In this document: piece after piece, positions 19,416 through 27,307 of the stretch
How the letters are laid out: each line of letters begins with the position of its first letter
Position numbering within the stretch: the stretch's first letter is position 1
DNA from: Martinezella rhizogenes
GTDB taxonomy: Bacteria; Pseudomonadota; Alphaproteobacteria; Rhizobiales; Rhizobiaceae
Direction: 5' to 3'
Length of the DNA stretch: 64,000 nucleotides
Assembly (NCBI RefSeq): GCF_027460065.1
Contig: NZ_JAPYZZ010000022.1
Location: forward strand, 1 to 64,000
Position numbers and translations under genes: made by a program
Notes under the pieces: model-generated
What the model was told of the DNA's origin: nothing
What the model saw: the letters and a program-made list of their open reading frames with translations, nothing else
Databases searched by the model: none

Positions 19416-19477
19416 CAGCGGTTCGGTAGCTTTTACCCAGCGATCCGGCCCTGCCGGATCATCTCAGGCGAATATCC

Positions 19478-20683
19478 ATGCCGTCGGCTCTTTCCATCGT
19501 CATCAACAATCCGTCGATCCGCATCGGGGCGCTCGCCATCCTGTTTTTTGGGTTCTCGAATGCGGCGACCGCGCCCTATCAGGCGGTTATCGGCATTCGT
19601 GAAATCGGGCTGAGCAACAGCGTCTATTCGCTGTTGATGCTGTTTGCCGCCGTCATCAATGTCAGCGCCAGCGTGCTCATGGGCATCGTCGCCGACAGGC
19701 TGGGCGAATATCGCAAGCCGATGCTGCTTATCGCGCTCTTCGGTGTCAGCGGTTATATGCTGGTCTATCTGGTCGGCAACGCCACGGCTTTTGTCAGTGC
19801 CAAGCTTATTCTACTGCCGATTTTCGGGGCGATGAACTCGCTGATCTTCGCGCATGTGCGCGCCGATGCCCGCAATCTTTCAACGGGCGACATGATCGCC
19901 GTGAATTCGATCATGCGGGCCACCATCTCGCTGTCCTGGGTGTTGGTGCCCGGCATTGTCGGCATTTTTCTGGTGAATTCCGGCAATATGCTTCTGGCAT
20001 TCCTGTTTTCGGGTATCTGCGCGCTCATCTGTTTTTTGCTGGTTGCTTTCTGTCTGCCACGCGCGGCCACGCCAGCGGTCGTCAATACCGAAGCGCGCTT
20101 CGGCCTCATGGCTTCCCTTGCGGAAATCGGATCGCGGCGGGTGCTTTTGCGGATCATTGCCATCGCCCTGATCTGCTCCATGCTGCATCTGAATGATTCC
20201 ATTCGCTCGCTGATCATCACCGGGCAGGCAAAGGGTACGGTCGCGGATATCGGTATCGTCGCAGGCATTGTCGCCGCGCTCGAAATCGTTTTCATTCTCT
20301 TTTGGGGCTGGATCGAAAAGAAAGTGCCGCAAACGCTGACACTGGCGGCGGGTGCGGTGCTTTATGCCATCTATCTCATCCTCCAGGGGCTGGCTTCCGC
20401 GCCGTGGCACATCTATGCACAGACCGTCATCAGCGCGCTCGGCGCCGCCGCCATCATCAGCATTCCCATCACCTATCTGCAGGAGTTGATCGCCGACCGG
20501 CCGGGGCTCGGAAGCTCGCTGATCGCGGTCAATATCTTCCTCGGTGCCGGTCTCGGTGCACTGATTTTTGCCGTTGGAACCCTGGTCTCCAGCTATTCGG
20601 GAACGTCGATACTGGGTGCGATCGTCGGTCTTTGCGGTGTTTACATGCTCTACACGCTTGATGGGACCGGCCGTCGCAGGTAA
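19478..20683 (+). CDS. MFS transporter, sugar-efflux (SetB-like) type
   Basis: A 401-residue membrane protein with about 12 hydrophobic segments. The signature loop between segments 2 and 3, GIVADRLGEYRKP near residues 69-81, is the MFS motif A, and the overall pattern resembles bacterial sugar efflux transporters of the Set type. It may export excess sugar or analogues, or take up a monosaccharide; direction is not visible. It begins 62 bases after the M81 gene in the same RpiR-led run. Confidence 0.75.
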   Translation: MPSALSIVINNPSIRIGALAILFFGFSNAATAPYQAVIGIREIGLSNSVYSLLMLFAAVINVSASVLMGIVADRLGEYRKPMLLIALFGVSGYMLVYLVGNATAFVSAKLILLPIFGAMNSLIFAHVRADARNLSTGDMIAVNSIMRATISLSWVLVPGIVGIFLVNSGNMLLAFLFSGICALICFLLVAFCLPRAATPAVVNTEARFGLMASLAEIGSRRVLLRIIAIALICSMLHLNDSIRSLIITGQAKGTVADIGIVAGIVAALEIVFILFWGWIEKKVPQTLTLAAGAVLYAIYLILQGLASAPWHIYAQTVISALGAAAIISIPITYLQELIADRPGLGSSLIAVNIFLGAGLGALIFAVGTLVSSYSGTSILGAIVGLCGVYMLYTLDGTGRRR

Positions 20684-20709
20684 CGGCCACCCTGATGAAA
20701 GAGGTACCA

Positions 20710-21450
20710 ATGATTCTCGAGATTTGCGTGGACGATGTGGCCGGTCTGGAAGCGGCTGTCAGTGGCGGGGCTGACCGGATCGAGCTTTGTGCGGCGCTGT
20801 CCGGCGGCGGCGTGACGCCATCGGCGGGGTTCATGCAGCGGGCGGCGACCTATGGACTACCTGTCAGCGTCATGATCAGGCCGCGCGCCGGGGATTTCGT
20901 ATTCACGCACGACGAGGCCGATGTGATGAAACGCGATATCGATGCGGCGCGCGCCGCAGGGCTTTCCGGCGTGGTGCTCGGCGCATCGCGTGGCAATGGC
21001 TCGCTTGATATGGCTTTGCTCGAAGAATTGCGTTGTCACGCCGACGGGCTGGATGCGACGCTGCACCGGGCGTTCGATGTCGTACCGGATATGGAAGAGG
21101 CCCTGGAGGCTGCCATTTCGCTTGGTTTTCCACGCATCTTGACCTCCGGCGGCGCGCGTTCGGCACTTGAGGGTGTCGAGACGCTGGCGCGCCTATCGGA
21201 GATTGCCAGAGGCCGGATCGTCATCATGCCCGGAGCCGGCGTGCGCCCGCAAAGCGTTCAGACATTGCTGGATAGCTTTCCAATCACGGAAATCCACGCT
21301 TCCTGTTCCGCCGTCCCGTTTTTTGATCCGGAAAGCAGGGTGGCGAAGCTCGGTTTTACCGGCGCGGGGCGCAAGGCGACGGATGAGGCGGCGGTTCGTG
21401 AATTGAAGACGATCCTCAACGCTCATCATAAAGGCGACGCAGTGCTCTAG
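20710..21450 (+). CDS. cutC: CutC-family TIM-barrel protein
   Basis: A 246-residue protein of the CutC family, originally linked to copper homeostasis, though the true function in bacteria is unsettled. It shows the family features EICVDDVAGLEAAVSGGADR at the N-terminus, VMIRPRAGDF near residue 55, TLHRAFDV near 119, the LTSGG motif near 143 and IMPGAGV near 172. ATG 20710 is preferred because AAAGAGG lies just before it; an ATG at 20695 would add five residues. CutC proteins are frequent in GlcNAc and chitobiose loci, so it may act on a sugar-related compound. Its 3' end overlaps the convergent glycosyltransferase gene by 35 bases. Confidence 0.85.
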   Translation: MILEICVDDVAGLEAAVSGGADRIELCAALSGGGVTPSAGFMQRAATYGLPVSVMIRPRAGDFVFTHDEADVMKRDIDAARAAGLSGVVLGASRGNGSLDMALLEELRCHADGLDATLHRAFDVVPDMEEALEAAISLGFPRILTSGGARSALEGVETLARLSEIARGRIVIMPGAGVRPQSVQTLLDSFPITEIHASCSAVPFFDPESRVAKLGFTGAGRKATDEAAVRELKTILNAHHKGDAVL

Positions 21451-22567
21451 CGGTGCCTGCCGCGCCATCGAGATCAAGGTGGATATTGTCCGGTTCCGGC
21501 AGCGCCAAAGCCGCCTTGATGGCTTCGGCCATGGACTGCGCGGAGATATGTTTTTCTTCCAGCACCTGTGCCAGCCCTAGCCGCGCCAGTCGTTCCGCGC
21601 GTGCGCTCTGTTCCGTTTCGCCACCGGCTGCGAAGGGGATCAGGAGCGAGCGGCATTTGGCCTGGAGAATATCGCAAACCGTATTGTAACCCGCCTGTGA
21701 GACCGAAAGTCGCGCCCCGGCAAGCAGGCTCGCGAAATCCTTGCGGAAGCGGAAGACGGAGACATTGTCCGGCGCTTCGGCGGAAATCGCATCGAAATCC
21801 ACCTGCGGCATGTTGGGGCCGGTAACGAGGCACCAGTTTTTGATGCCAGGGAGCAGCGGGGCCGCCTCAAGGGCTGCCCGGATGAGGGCTGCACCGACGG
21901 CACCGCCACCTGCGGAGACGACGATATCGAATTTTTCCGCCGGTTCCGGGGGCGGCAGCGGGGCGACGAGCCCGGTATAGACGATGCGCTGGCTGATCTC
22001 GCCGGCGAGGGGGAAAGTGTCTTCCAGTCGGGCGAAATCGGGATCACCGTGCACGAGCACCGCGTCGAAATGTTTCTTCACCAGGGAAACGGTCTCTTCG
22101 TCCCGGCCCGGCTTGGTCTTTTCCTGCAGGATATCACGCAGCGACGTCATGACGAGCGGGCGCGGTTCGCTATCCTCGATCTCGTCCAGCAGCGGCAGCA
22201 ATTCGAAGCGCACCTGCCTGCGGCCGAAGGGGAAAGCCTCGATGATGACGATATCAGGCTTCGCGCCGTGATAGGCGCCGATCAGCATATCGGTTCTGAG
22301 GTTCTTGAAAATCTCGTCCACCGGCTTGCCGGAACTGTCCACAAGTCCCGAAAAGTTGCCGTCGCTGACGGCGATTGGCGGCAATTCGACATGGCGGATG
22401 CCTTCACCGGGAAAGCCCGGAACCGGTGTGCCGCCCGTGACCAGAACGACATCGAAACCATCCGCCTGCAGCGCATTGGCAACGCGGCTGGCACGGGCAA
22501 TATGGCCGATGCCGAGAAGATGCTGCACGTAAAAGAAAACGGAAGGACGCTTTTCCATCTCGGTCAT
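21416..22567 (-). CDS. Predicted glycosyltransferase (COG4671, GT28-like)
   Basis: A 383-residue GT-B-type protein. The N-terminal motif YVQHLLGIGHIARASRVANA (about residues 12-31) is like the glycine-rich acceptor loop of MurG/MGDG-synthase-like enzymes, and the C-terminal half has VVSAGGGAVG near 224 and SQAGYNTVCDIL near 308, a typical nucleotide-sugar site of GT28-like proteins. It is paralogous to the gene at 23855-25063. The start at 22567 overlaps the stop of the GT4 gene (ATGA), so it is preferred over an upstream ATG at 22582. Donor and acceptor are unknown; an envelope polysaccharide or glycolipid is likely. Confidence 0.75.
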   Translation of the reverse strand: MTEMEKRPSVFFYVQHLLGIGHIARASRVANALQADGFDVVLVTGGTPVPGFPGEGIRHVELPPIAVSDGNFSGLVDSSGKPVDEIFKNLRTDMLIGAYHGAKPDIVIIEAFPFGRRQVRFELLPLLDEIEDSEPRPLVMTSLRDILQEKTKPGRDEETVSLVKKHFDAVLVHGDPDFARLEDTFPLAGEISQRIVYTGLVAPLPPPEPAEKFDIVVSAGGGAVGAALIRAALEAAPLLPGIKNWCLVTGPNMPQVDFDAISAEAPDNVSVFRFRKDFASLLAGARLSVSQAGYNTVCDILQAKCRSLLIPFAAGGETEQSARAERLARLGLAQVLEEKHISAQSMAEAIKAALALPEPDNIHLDLDGAAGTARALRRLYDER

Positions 22568-23811
22568 GGTGTCTTTTCCCACTCGGTCTCGAACAGAGCC
22601 TTCAATTCGGCGATGCTGGTGCGATGGTCGAAAGCCGTTCGAACGTGGTTTTCGGCGGCAGCGCCGAGACGGTGGCGCAATTGCGGATCGGTGATTGCGG
22701 CACGCAGCGCTTCTGCAAAGGCTGGCGGATTTTCCGACTCGGTCAGCAGGCCGTTTTCGCCGTTGACGAAGAATTCCGGGATGCCTGATATATTGGTGGA
22801 AATGCAGGTCAGCGCCTGGCTCGCGGCCTCCACCAGTACATTGGGAAGACCGTCGCGGTCGCCATCGCTGGTAATGCGGCAGGCAAGTGCGAAGAGGTCC
22901 GCCTCGCGGTAATTCTCCAGTACCTGTTTCTGGTCCATGGCGCCGGTCCAGACGATCCTGTCGGCAATGGCGAGTTCGTCGGCCAGTTTTTTCAGCGCGG
23001 AGAGTTCATCGCCACCGCCAATATGGGTGAAACGCCAATGGACGGTCCCAGGAAGCGAGGCGAGCGCCCGCAGCAGAATATCGATGCCCTTTTTCTTGAC
23101 CGCGCGGCCGACACTCAGGATCCTGACCGGATCGTCAGCGGTTGACCCATCCCTTTCGGGGCGAGGTCCATCGAAATGCGGGAAACGGGTGAGATCGAGC
23201 CCGTGATAGCTCAGATGCACATTCTGCTTTGCGCCGGAGAGCGTCTGCAGGTGCTGGAAACCGCCGGCAGTGCAGGTCACGGCCCAGCGGGCGCTTTGCA
23301 GCTTGGCTGCGAGGTCGCGGTCGCTGGAGGTCCAGATGTCCTTGGCATGGGCGGAAATCGTCCAGGGCGTGCCTGTTATGAGATGGGTATAGGCGGCGAC
23401 GGAGGCGGGCGTGTGGATGAAGTGAACATGCAGCCATTCGGCATCCACAGGCCATTCGTGAGCCAGTACCGCGGCCTGCCCGAAACGGCGAAAGCGGTTG
23501 CGGCTGAGATCATGCGGCAGGTCGCTGAAAAACCGGCGAAGCGCCTTGGCAAAGCCCGGCTTTTTACGGCAGGCCCATAGCGCCTTCAGAACCCGCAGGG
23601 GCTCCTCATGCAGATATTCCGGCAGATATGTGACGGGCGCGCGGATTTCATCGTGAACGGGGTGGCGCTTCTTGTCCGTCGGACGGCGCATCGACATGAG
23701 TTCGAGTTCCAGCCCGGCCTTCTCGAGCCCCAGAAGCTCCTGGGCGATGAAAGTCTCGGACAGGCGCGGATAGCCCTTGAGGAGCACCACGATTTTTTTT
23801 GTGTCGGTCAC
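22564..23811 (-). CDS. Glycosyltransferase, GT4 family
   Basis: A 415-residue retaining GT-B enzyme. It has the N-terminal VLLKGYPRLSETFIAQELLG motif typical of surface-polysaccharide GT4 enzymes, ISAHAKDIW near residue 152, the LSVGRAVKKKGIDILLRAL donor-domain start near 236, and the E-x7-E region DGLPNVLVEAASQ near 331 for nucleotide-sugar binding. The GTG at 23811 (MTDTKKIVVLL) is preferred; the longer open frame to 23910 would overlap the upstream gene and add a basic, family-untypical tail. It lies between two paralogous COG4671 glycosyltransferases in the same operon, which suggests sequential assembly of one oligosaccharide. Confidence 0.85.
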   Translation of the reverse strand: MTDTKKIVVLLKGYPRLSETFIAQELLGLEKAGLELELMSMRRPTDKKRHPVHDEIRAPVTYLPEYLHEEPLRVLKALWACRKKPGFAKALRRFFSDLPHDLSRNRFRRFGQAAVLAHEWPVDAEWLHVHFIHTPASVAAYTHLITGTPWTISAHAKDIWTSSDRDLAAKLQSARWAVTCTAGGFQHLQTLSGAKQNVHLSYHGLDLTRFPHFDGPRPERDGSTADDPVRILSVGRAVKKKGIDILLRALASLPGTVHWRFTHIGGGDELSALKKLADELAIADRIVWTGAMDQKQVLENYREADLFALACRITSDGDRDGLPNVLVEAASQALTCISTNISGIPEFFVNGENGLLTESENPPAFAEALRAAITDPQLRHRLGAAAENHVRTAFDHRTSIAELKALFETEWEKTP

Positions 23812-23854
23812 GTTGCGCGTGTCTCTTTTGAAGCGGTGTTGGTTGGAAAGCCGA

Positions 23855-25063
23855 TTACGCGGTGAGCGTAATCGGTGCCTTTTCGCTCTCGGGCGGCAGC
23901 CATTCGGCAATCCGGCGCGATATGTTTTCCAGACCGTCGAGCTTCAGATTCTGTGAGTTGACGGAAGGAGGTGCGCGGTTCGGCAGGGCTTTGAGAGCCT
24001 CTGCCATTTTTGCGGGGTTCTCTGCGTCTTCCGGCAGAAGCATGTCGAAAAGGCCAAGCTCCGATGCGCGGGTGGCGCGGATGAGTTGCTCTTCCCGCGG
24101 CACCGTGCGGGGCACGACGAGGGCGGGCTTGTCGAAGGACAATATTTCGCAGACGGTGTTGTAGCCGCCCATCGAGACAACGGCCTGGGCTCCTGCGACA
24201 AGGTCTTCCATGCGGTTGTCGAATTCGATGATCTCGATATGCGGAATATCGGCAACGCTGCTCATGAAGCGCTGGCGCTGATCCGCCGGCATATAGGGGC
24301 CGAGCACCACCAAAGCCTTGTGCGTCAGTTCGCTATCATGGCGATAGGCGTTGATGACGTCGTCGATCAATTCACTGCCATCGCCGCCGCCGCCGGTGGT
24401 GATGAGAAGATAATCGCCTTCCGGCCGGTGCGCCACGGTCTCGGCCTGCGTCTTGGATCGCTGCAGGAATCCGACGAAATCCATCTTGTCGCGCACGGTC
24501 TTGGGAACGTCGAGCCCCGTCAGCGGGTCGTGGAAATCCGGCGGGCCGTAAACCCAGACATGGTCATAGAACTGGCCGATCTTGGTCATGACGTTGTTGC
24601 GCTTCCACTCGGCCTCGAGCAGTTGCGGCGCATCCATGACGTCGCGCAGGCCGATGACGAGCTTGGTGCCCTGTCCCTTGAGGTAGGCGAGTGTTTCCTC
24701 CACCTCGCCGCGCAGGCCCATGGGCTCCTTGTCGACGATGAAGATGTCAGGCTGGAAGCTCTCGGCGGTATGATAGATGATGGAGCGGCGCATCTTCAGC
24801 GTTTCCTGAAGATCGATATGCCTGTCCATTGAGGTGTATTCGCCGTTGCGCAGCTTGATGACGCTCGGGATTTTCACGAAATCGACGCGGGCGCGGTAAT
24901 CGAAGGCGCCGGCAATGGTTGCGCCCGATATGATGAGGACGTTGAGGCCGCGATAATCCTCCACCAGGGCATGCGCGATGGTGCGACACCGTCGCAGATG
25001 GCCGAGACCGAAGGAATCATGGCTGTACATGAGAATGCGCGCGTCGTTCAAACGGGAGCTCAT
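23855..25063 (-). CDS. Predicted glycosyltransferase (COG4671), paralogue of the gene at 21416
   Basis: A 402-residue GT-B-type protein with YSHDSFGLGHLRRCRTIAHA at the N-terminus, LITTGGGGDGSELIDD near residue 220 and SMGGYNTVCEIL near 300. The same motif set occurs in the protein encoded at 21416-22567, so the two arose by duplication. The ATG at 25063 has AAAGAGG eight bases upstream. It follows the ABC permease gene by 72 bases on the same strand. Substrates are unknown. A soluble or peripheral cytoplasmic location is expected as there is no signal peptide or membrane segment. Confidence 0.75.
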   Translation of the reverse strand: MSSRLNDARILMYSHDSFGLGHLRRCRTIAHALVEDYRGLNVLIISGATIAGAFDYRARVDFVKIPSVIKLRNGEYTSMDRHIDLQETLKMRRSIIYHTAESFQPDIFIVDKEPMGLRGEVEETLAYLKGQGTKLVIGLRDVMDAPQLLEAEWKRNNVMTKIGQFYDHVWVYGPPDFHDPLTGLDVPKTVRDKMDFVGFLQRSKTQAETVAHRPEGDYLLITTGGGGDGSELIDDVINAYRHDSELTHKALVVLGPYMPADQRQRFMSSVADIPHIEIIEFDNRMEDLVAGAQAVVSMGGYNTVCEILSFDKPALVVPRTVPREEQLIRATRASELGLFDMLLPEDAENPAKMAEALKALPNRAPPSVNSQNLKLDGLENISRRIAEWLPPESEKAPITLTA

Positions 25064-25135
25064 GGGCCACACCTCTTTTTGCCTTTCACGATGAAGGCGG
25101 CTTCGGAAGGGCAGTTTATCAAGGCGTATTCCATT

Positions 25136-26311
25136 TTATCTGAAGGGGTCCGCAGCATCACGTAGTCCGTCGCCGAAGAAATTAAAGGCCAGAATGACGA
25201 GAACGACCGGGATCGTCGGGATGAGAAGCCACGGATATAGCGCAATGACGCTGACGCTGCGCGCCTCCGTGAGCAGAATTCCCCAACTTGTGATCGGTGG
25301 TCTGAGACCGAGTCCGAGGAAGCTCAGTGCGGTCTCGCCGAGAATCATGCCGGGTATCGTCAGGGTGGCCGAGGCGATGAGATGCGACATGAAGCCGGGG
25401 ATAAGGTGTCTGCCGATGATGCGCGGTGTGCCGGCACCCATCAATTGCGCAGATAAAACATAGTCTTCCTCACGAAGCGCCAGAAGCTTCGAGCGCACGG
25501 CGCGCGCAAGGCCCGTCCAGTCCAGCATGCCGAGAATGATGGTGATGCCGAGATAGACGAGGATCGGGCTCCAGGTCACCGGCATGATTGCCGCCAGCGC
25601 CAGCCAGAGAGGAATGCTGGGGATGGATTGCAGCACTTCGATGATGCGCTGGACGATCAGGTCAAAGGTGCCGCCGCGATAACCCGCCAGACCGCCGATC
25701 ACAATGCCGAGAACGAAGCTCATGGCGACGCCGAGAAGGCCGATGGTGAGCGAAATGCGCGCGCCGTAGATGATGCGGGACAGCACGTCGCGCCCCAGCC
25801 TGTCGGTCCCGAGCAGGAACATTTCACCGCCTTCGGCCGGGCATACGAAGTGGGTTCTGCCCTCGAACAGACCCCAGAAACGATAGGTATCGCCCTTGCA
25901 GAAGAAACGCAGCGGCTGGATATCCGTCGGCACATCCCGGTAGACGCGCCTCAGATTGTCCATGTCGAGTGTCATTTCCCGGCCATAAACGAAGGGACCG
26001 ACAAATTTTCCGTCATTGAAGAGGTGGATAGCCTGCGGCGGCGCGTAAATATGCTCGATATTGCGGGTATGCAGATTGTAAGGCGCGAGGAACTCGCTGA
26101 TCAGGATCGAAAGATAGATGACCGCCAGAAACGCGCCGGACCATACAGCGATCTTGTGCTGGCGGAATTGCCACCACATCAGCTTCAGCTGTGATGCCTT
26201 GCTGAAGGCCGCCATTCCAGATGTGTTGGGTTCGATGAGCGACGGGTCGAAGGGTGCCGTCGAGACGTAGTGGGGCAGCGCTTCGCCTGATTTCGGAATG
26301 GATGAAGTCAT
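25136..26311 (-). CDS. Oligopeptide-type ABC transporter permease (OppC/YejE-like)
   Basis: A 391-residue permease. A first membrane segment near residues 55-75 is followed by a long periplasmic insert (about 75-165) and then the core with ISLTIGLLGVAMSFVLG, the EAA-type loop LALREEDYVLSAQLMGAG near 273 and the C-terminal FFGDGLRDAADPF, which is diagnostic of the DppC/OppC group. The periplasmic insert contains cysteines and resembles that of YejE-like proteins. Its start overlaps the stop of the OppB-type gene by four bases. The importer could serve peptides, but family 5 systems also carry oligosaccharides. Confidence 0.85.
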   Translation of the reverse strand: MTSSIPKSGEALPHYVSTAPFDPSLIEPNTSGMAAFSKASQLKLMWWQFRQHKIAVWSGAFLAVIYLSILISEFLAPYNLHTRNIEHIYAPPQAIHLFNDGKFVGPFVYGREMTLDMDNLRRVYRDVPTDIQPLRFFCKGDTYRFWGLFEGRTHFVCPAEGGEMFLLGTDRLGRDVLSRIIYGARISLTIGLLGVAMSFVLGIVIGGLAGYRGGTFDLIVQRIIEVLQSIPSIPLWLALAAIMPVTWSPILVYLGITIILGMLDWTGLARAVRSKLLALREEDYVLSAQLMGAGTPRIIGRHLIPGFMSHLIASATLTIPGMILGETALSFLGLGLRPPITSWGILLTEARSVSVIALYPWLLIPTIPVVLVILAFNFFGDGLRDAADPFR

Positions 26312-27306
26312 TTGACGTTACCACCTCCGAAGCGGATTCGCGGATCGAGTATGGCAAGGGCGATATCCGACACCAGAACGCCGATCACCGTCAGGAAGGC
26401 CAGGAACATCAGGAACGAGCCGGCCAGATACATATCCTGGCTTTGCAAAGCCCGGATGAGCATCGGGCCGGTGGTTTCGAGCGACAGGACGACGGCGGTG
26501 ATTTCCGCGCCTGAGATGATGGCGGGCAGGATCGAGCCGATATCCGAGATGAAGAAATTCAGCGCCATCCGCAACGGATATTTGATCAGCACCTTGAAGG
26601 GATGCAGCCCCTTGGCGCGGGCGGTCACCACATATTGTTTCTGCAACTCGTCCAGCAGATTGGCCCGCAGGCGGCGGATCATGCCGGCCGTGCCTGCCGT
26701 TCCGATGATGAGGACGGGGATCCAGATATGTTCGAGGATCGATTTGAACTTCGCCCAGCTCATCGCCTGGTTCAGATATTCCCGGTCCATCAGATGGCCG
26801 ATCGAAATACCGAACCAGATATTGGCAAAATACATCAGGATCAGCGCCAGCATGAAGTTGGGGATGGCGATGCCGAGCAGGCCGAGGAAGGTGAGCCCGT
26901 AATCACCCCAGCTATATTTATGCGTGGCGGAATAGATGCCGATCGGAAAGGCAAGAATCCAGGTAACGATGATGGTGACGAAGGAGACCAGAACCGTCAG
27001 CCATAGGCGGTCTCCCACCACATCGCTGACCGGCAGCTGATATTCGAAAGAATAACCGAAATCGCCGACCAGCATGCCGGTCGCCCAGCGGAAATAGCGG
27101 ATCGGTGCCGGCTGGTCGAAGCCGTAGCGGACGCGCAGCTCCTCGATTTCGGCAAGGTTTGCCGTCTCGCCCATGGCGCGCAGCTCGGCGACGTAGCTTT
27201 CGAAATAATCGCCCGGCGGTAGTTCGATGATGGTGAAGACCAGCATCGAGATCAGGATCAGCGTGGGGATCATGACGAGGATGCGCTTGATTATATACCG
27301 CAGCAT
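26308..27306 (-). CDS. Oligopeptide-type ABC transporter permease (OppB/YejB-like)
   Basis: A 332-residue permease starting with MLRYIIKRILVMIPTLILIS, the hallmark N-terminus of DppB/OppB proteins, followed by about five further membrane segments. The cytoplasmic loop LLDELQKQYVVTARAKGL near residues 219-236 is the ATPase-docking motif. The ATG at 27306 lies one base after the end of the binding-protein gene. A longer open frame to 27648 lies inside that gene and is not real. It partners with the OppC-type protein downstream. Confidence 0.9.
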   Translation of the reverse strand: MLRYIIKRILVMIPTLILISMLVFTIIELPPGDYFESYVAELRAMGETANLAEIEELRVRYGFDQPAPIRYFRWATGMLVGDFGYSFEYQLPVSDVVGDRLWLTVLVSFVTIIVTWILAFPIGIYSATHKYSWGDYGLTFLGLLGIAIPNFMLALILMYFANIWFGISIGHLMDREYLNQAMSWAKFKSILEHIWIPVLIIGTAGTAGMIRRLRANLLDELQKQYVVTARAKGLHPFKVLIKYPLRMALNFFISDIGSILPAIISGAEITAVVLSLETTGPMLIRALQSQDMYLAGSFLMFLAFLTVIGVLVSDIALAILDPRIRFGGGNVK

Positions 27307-27307
27307 A

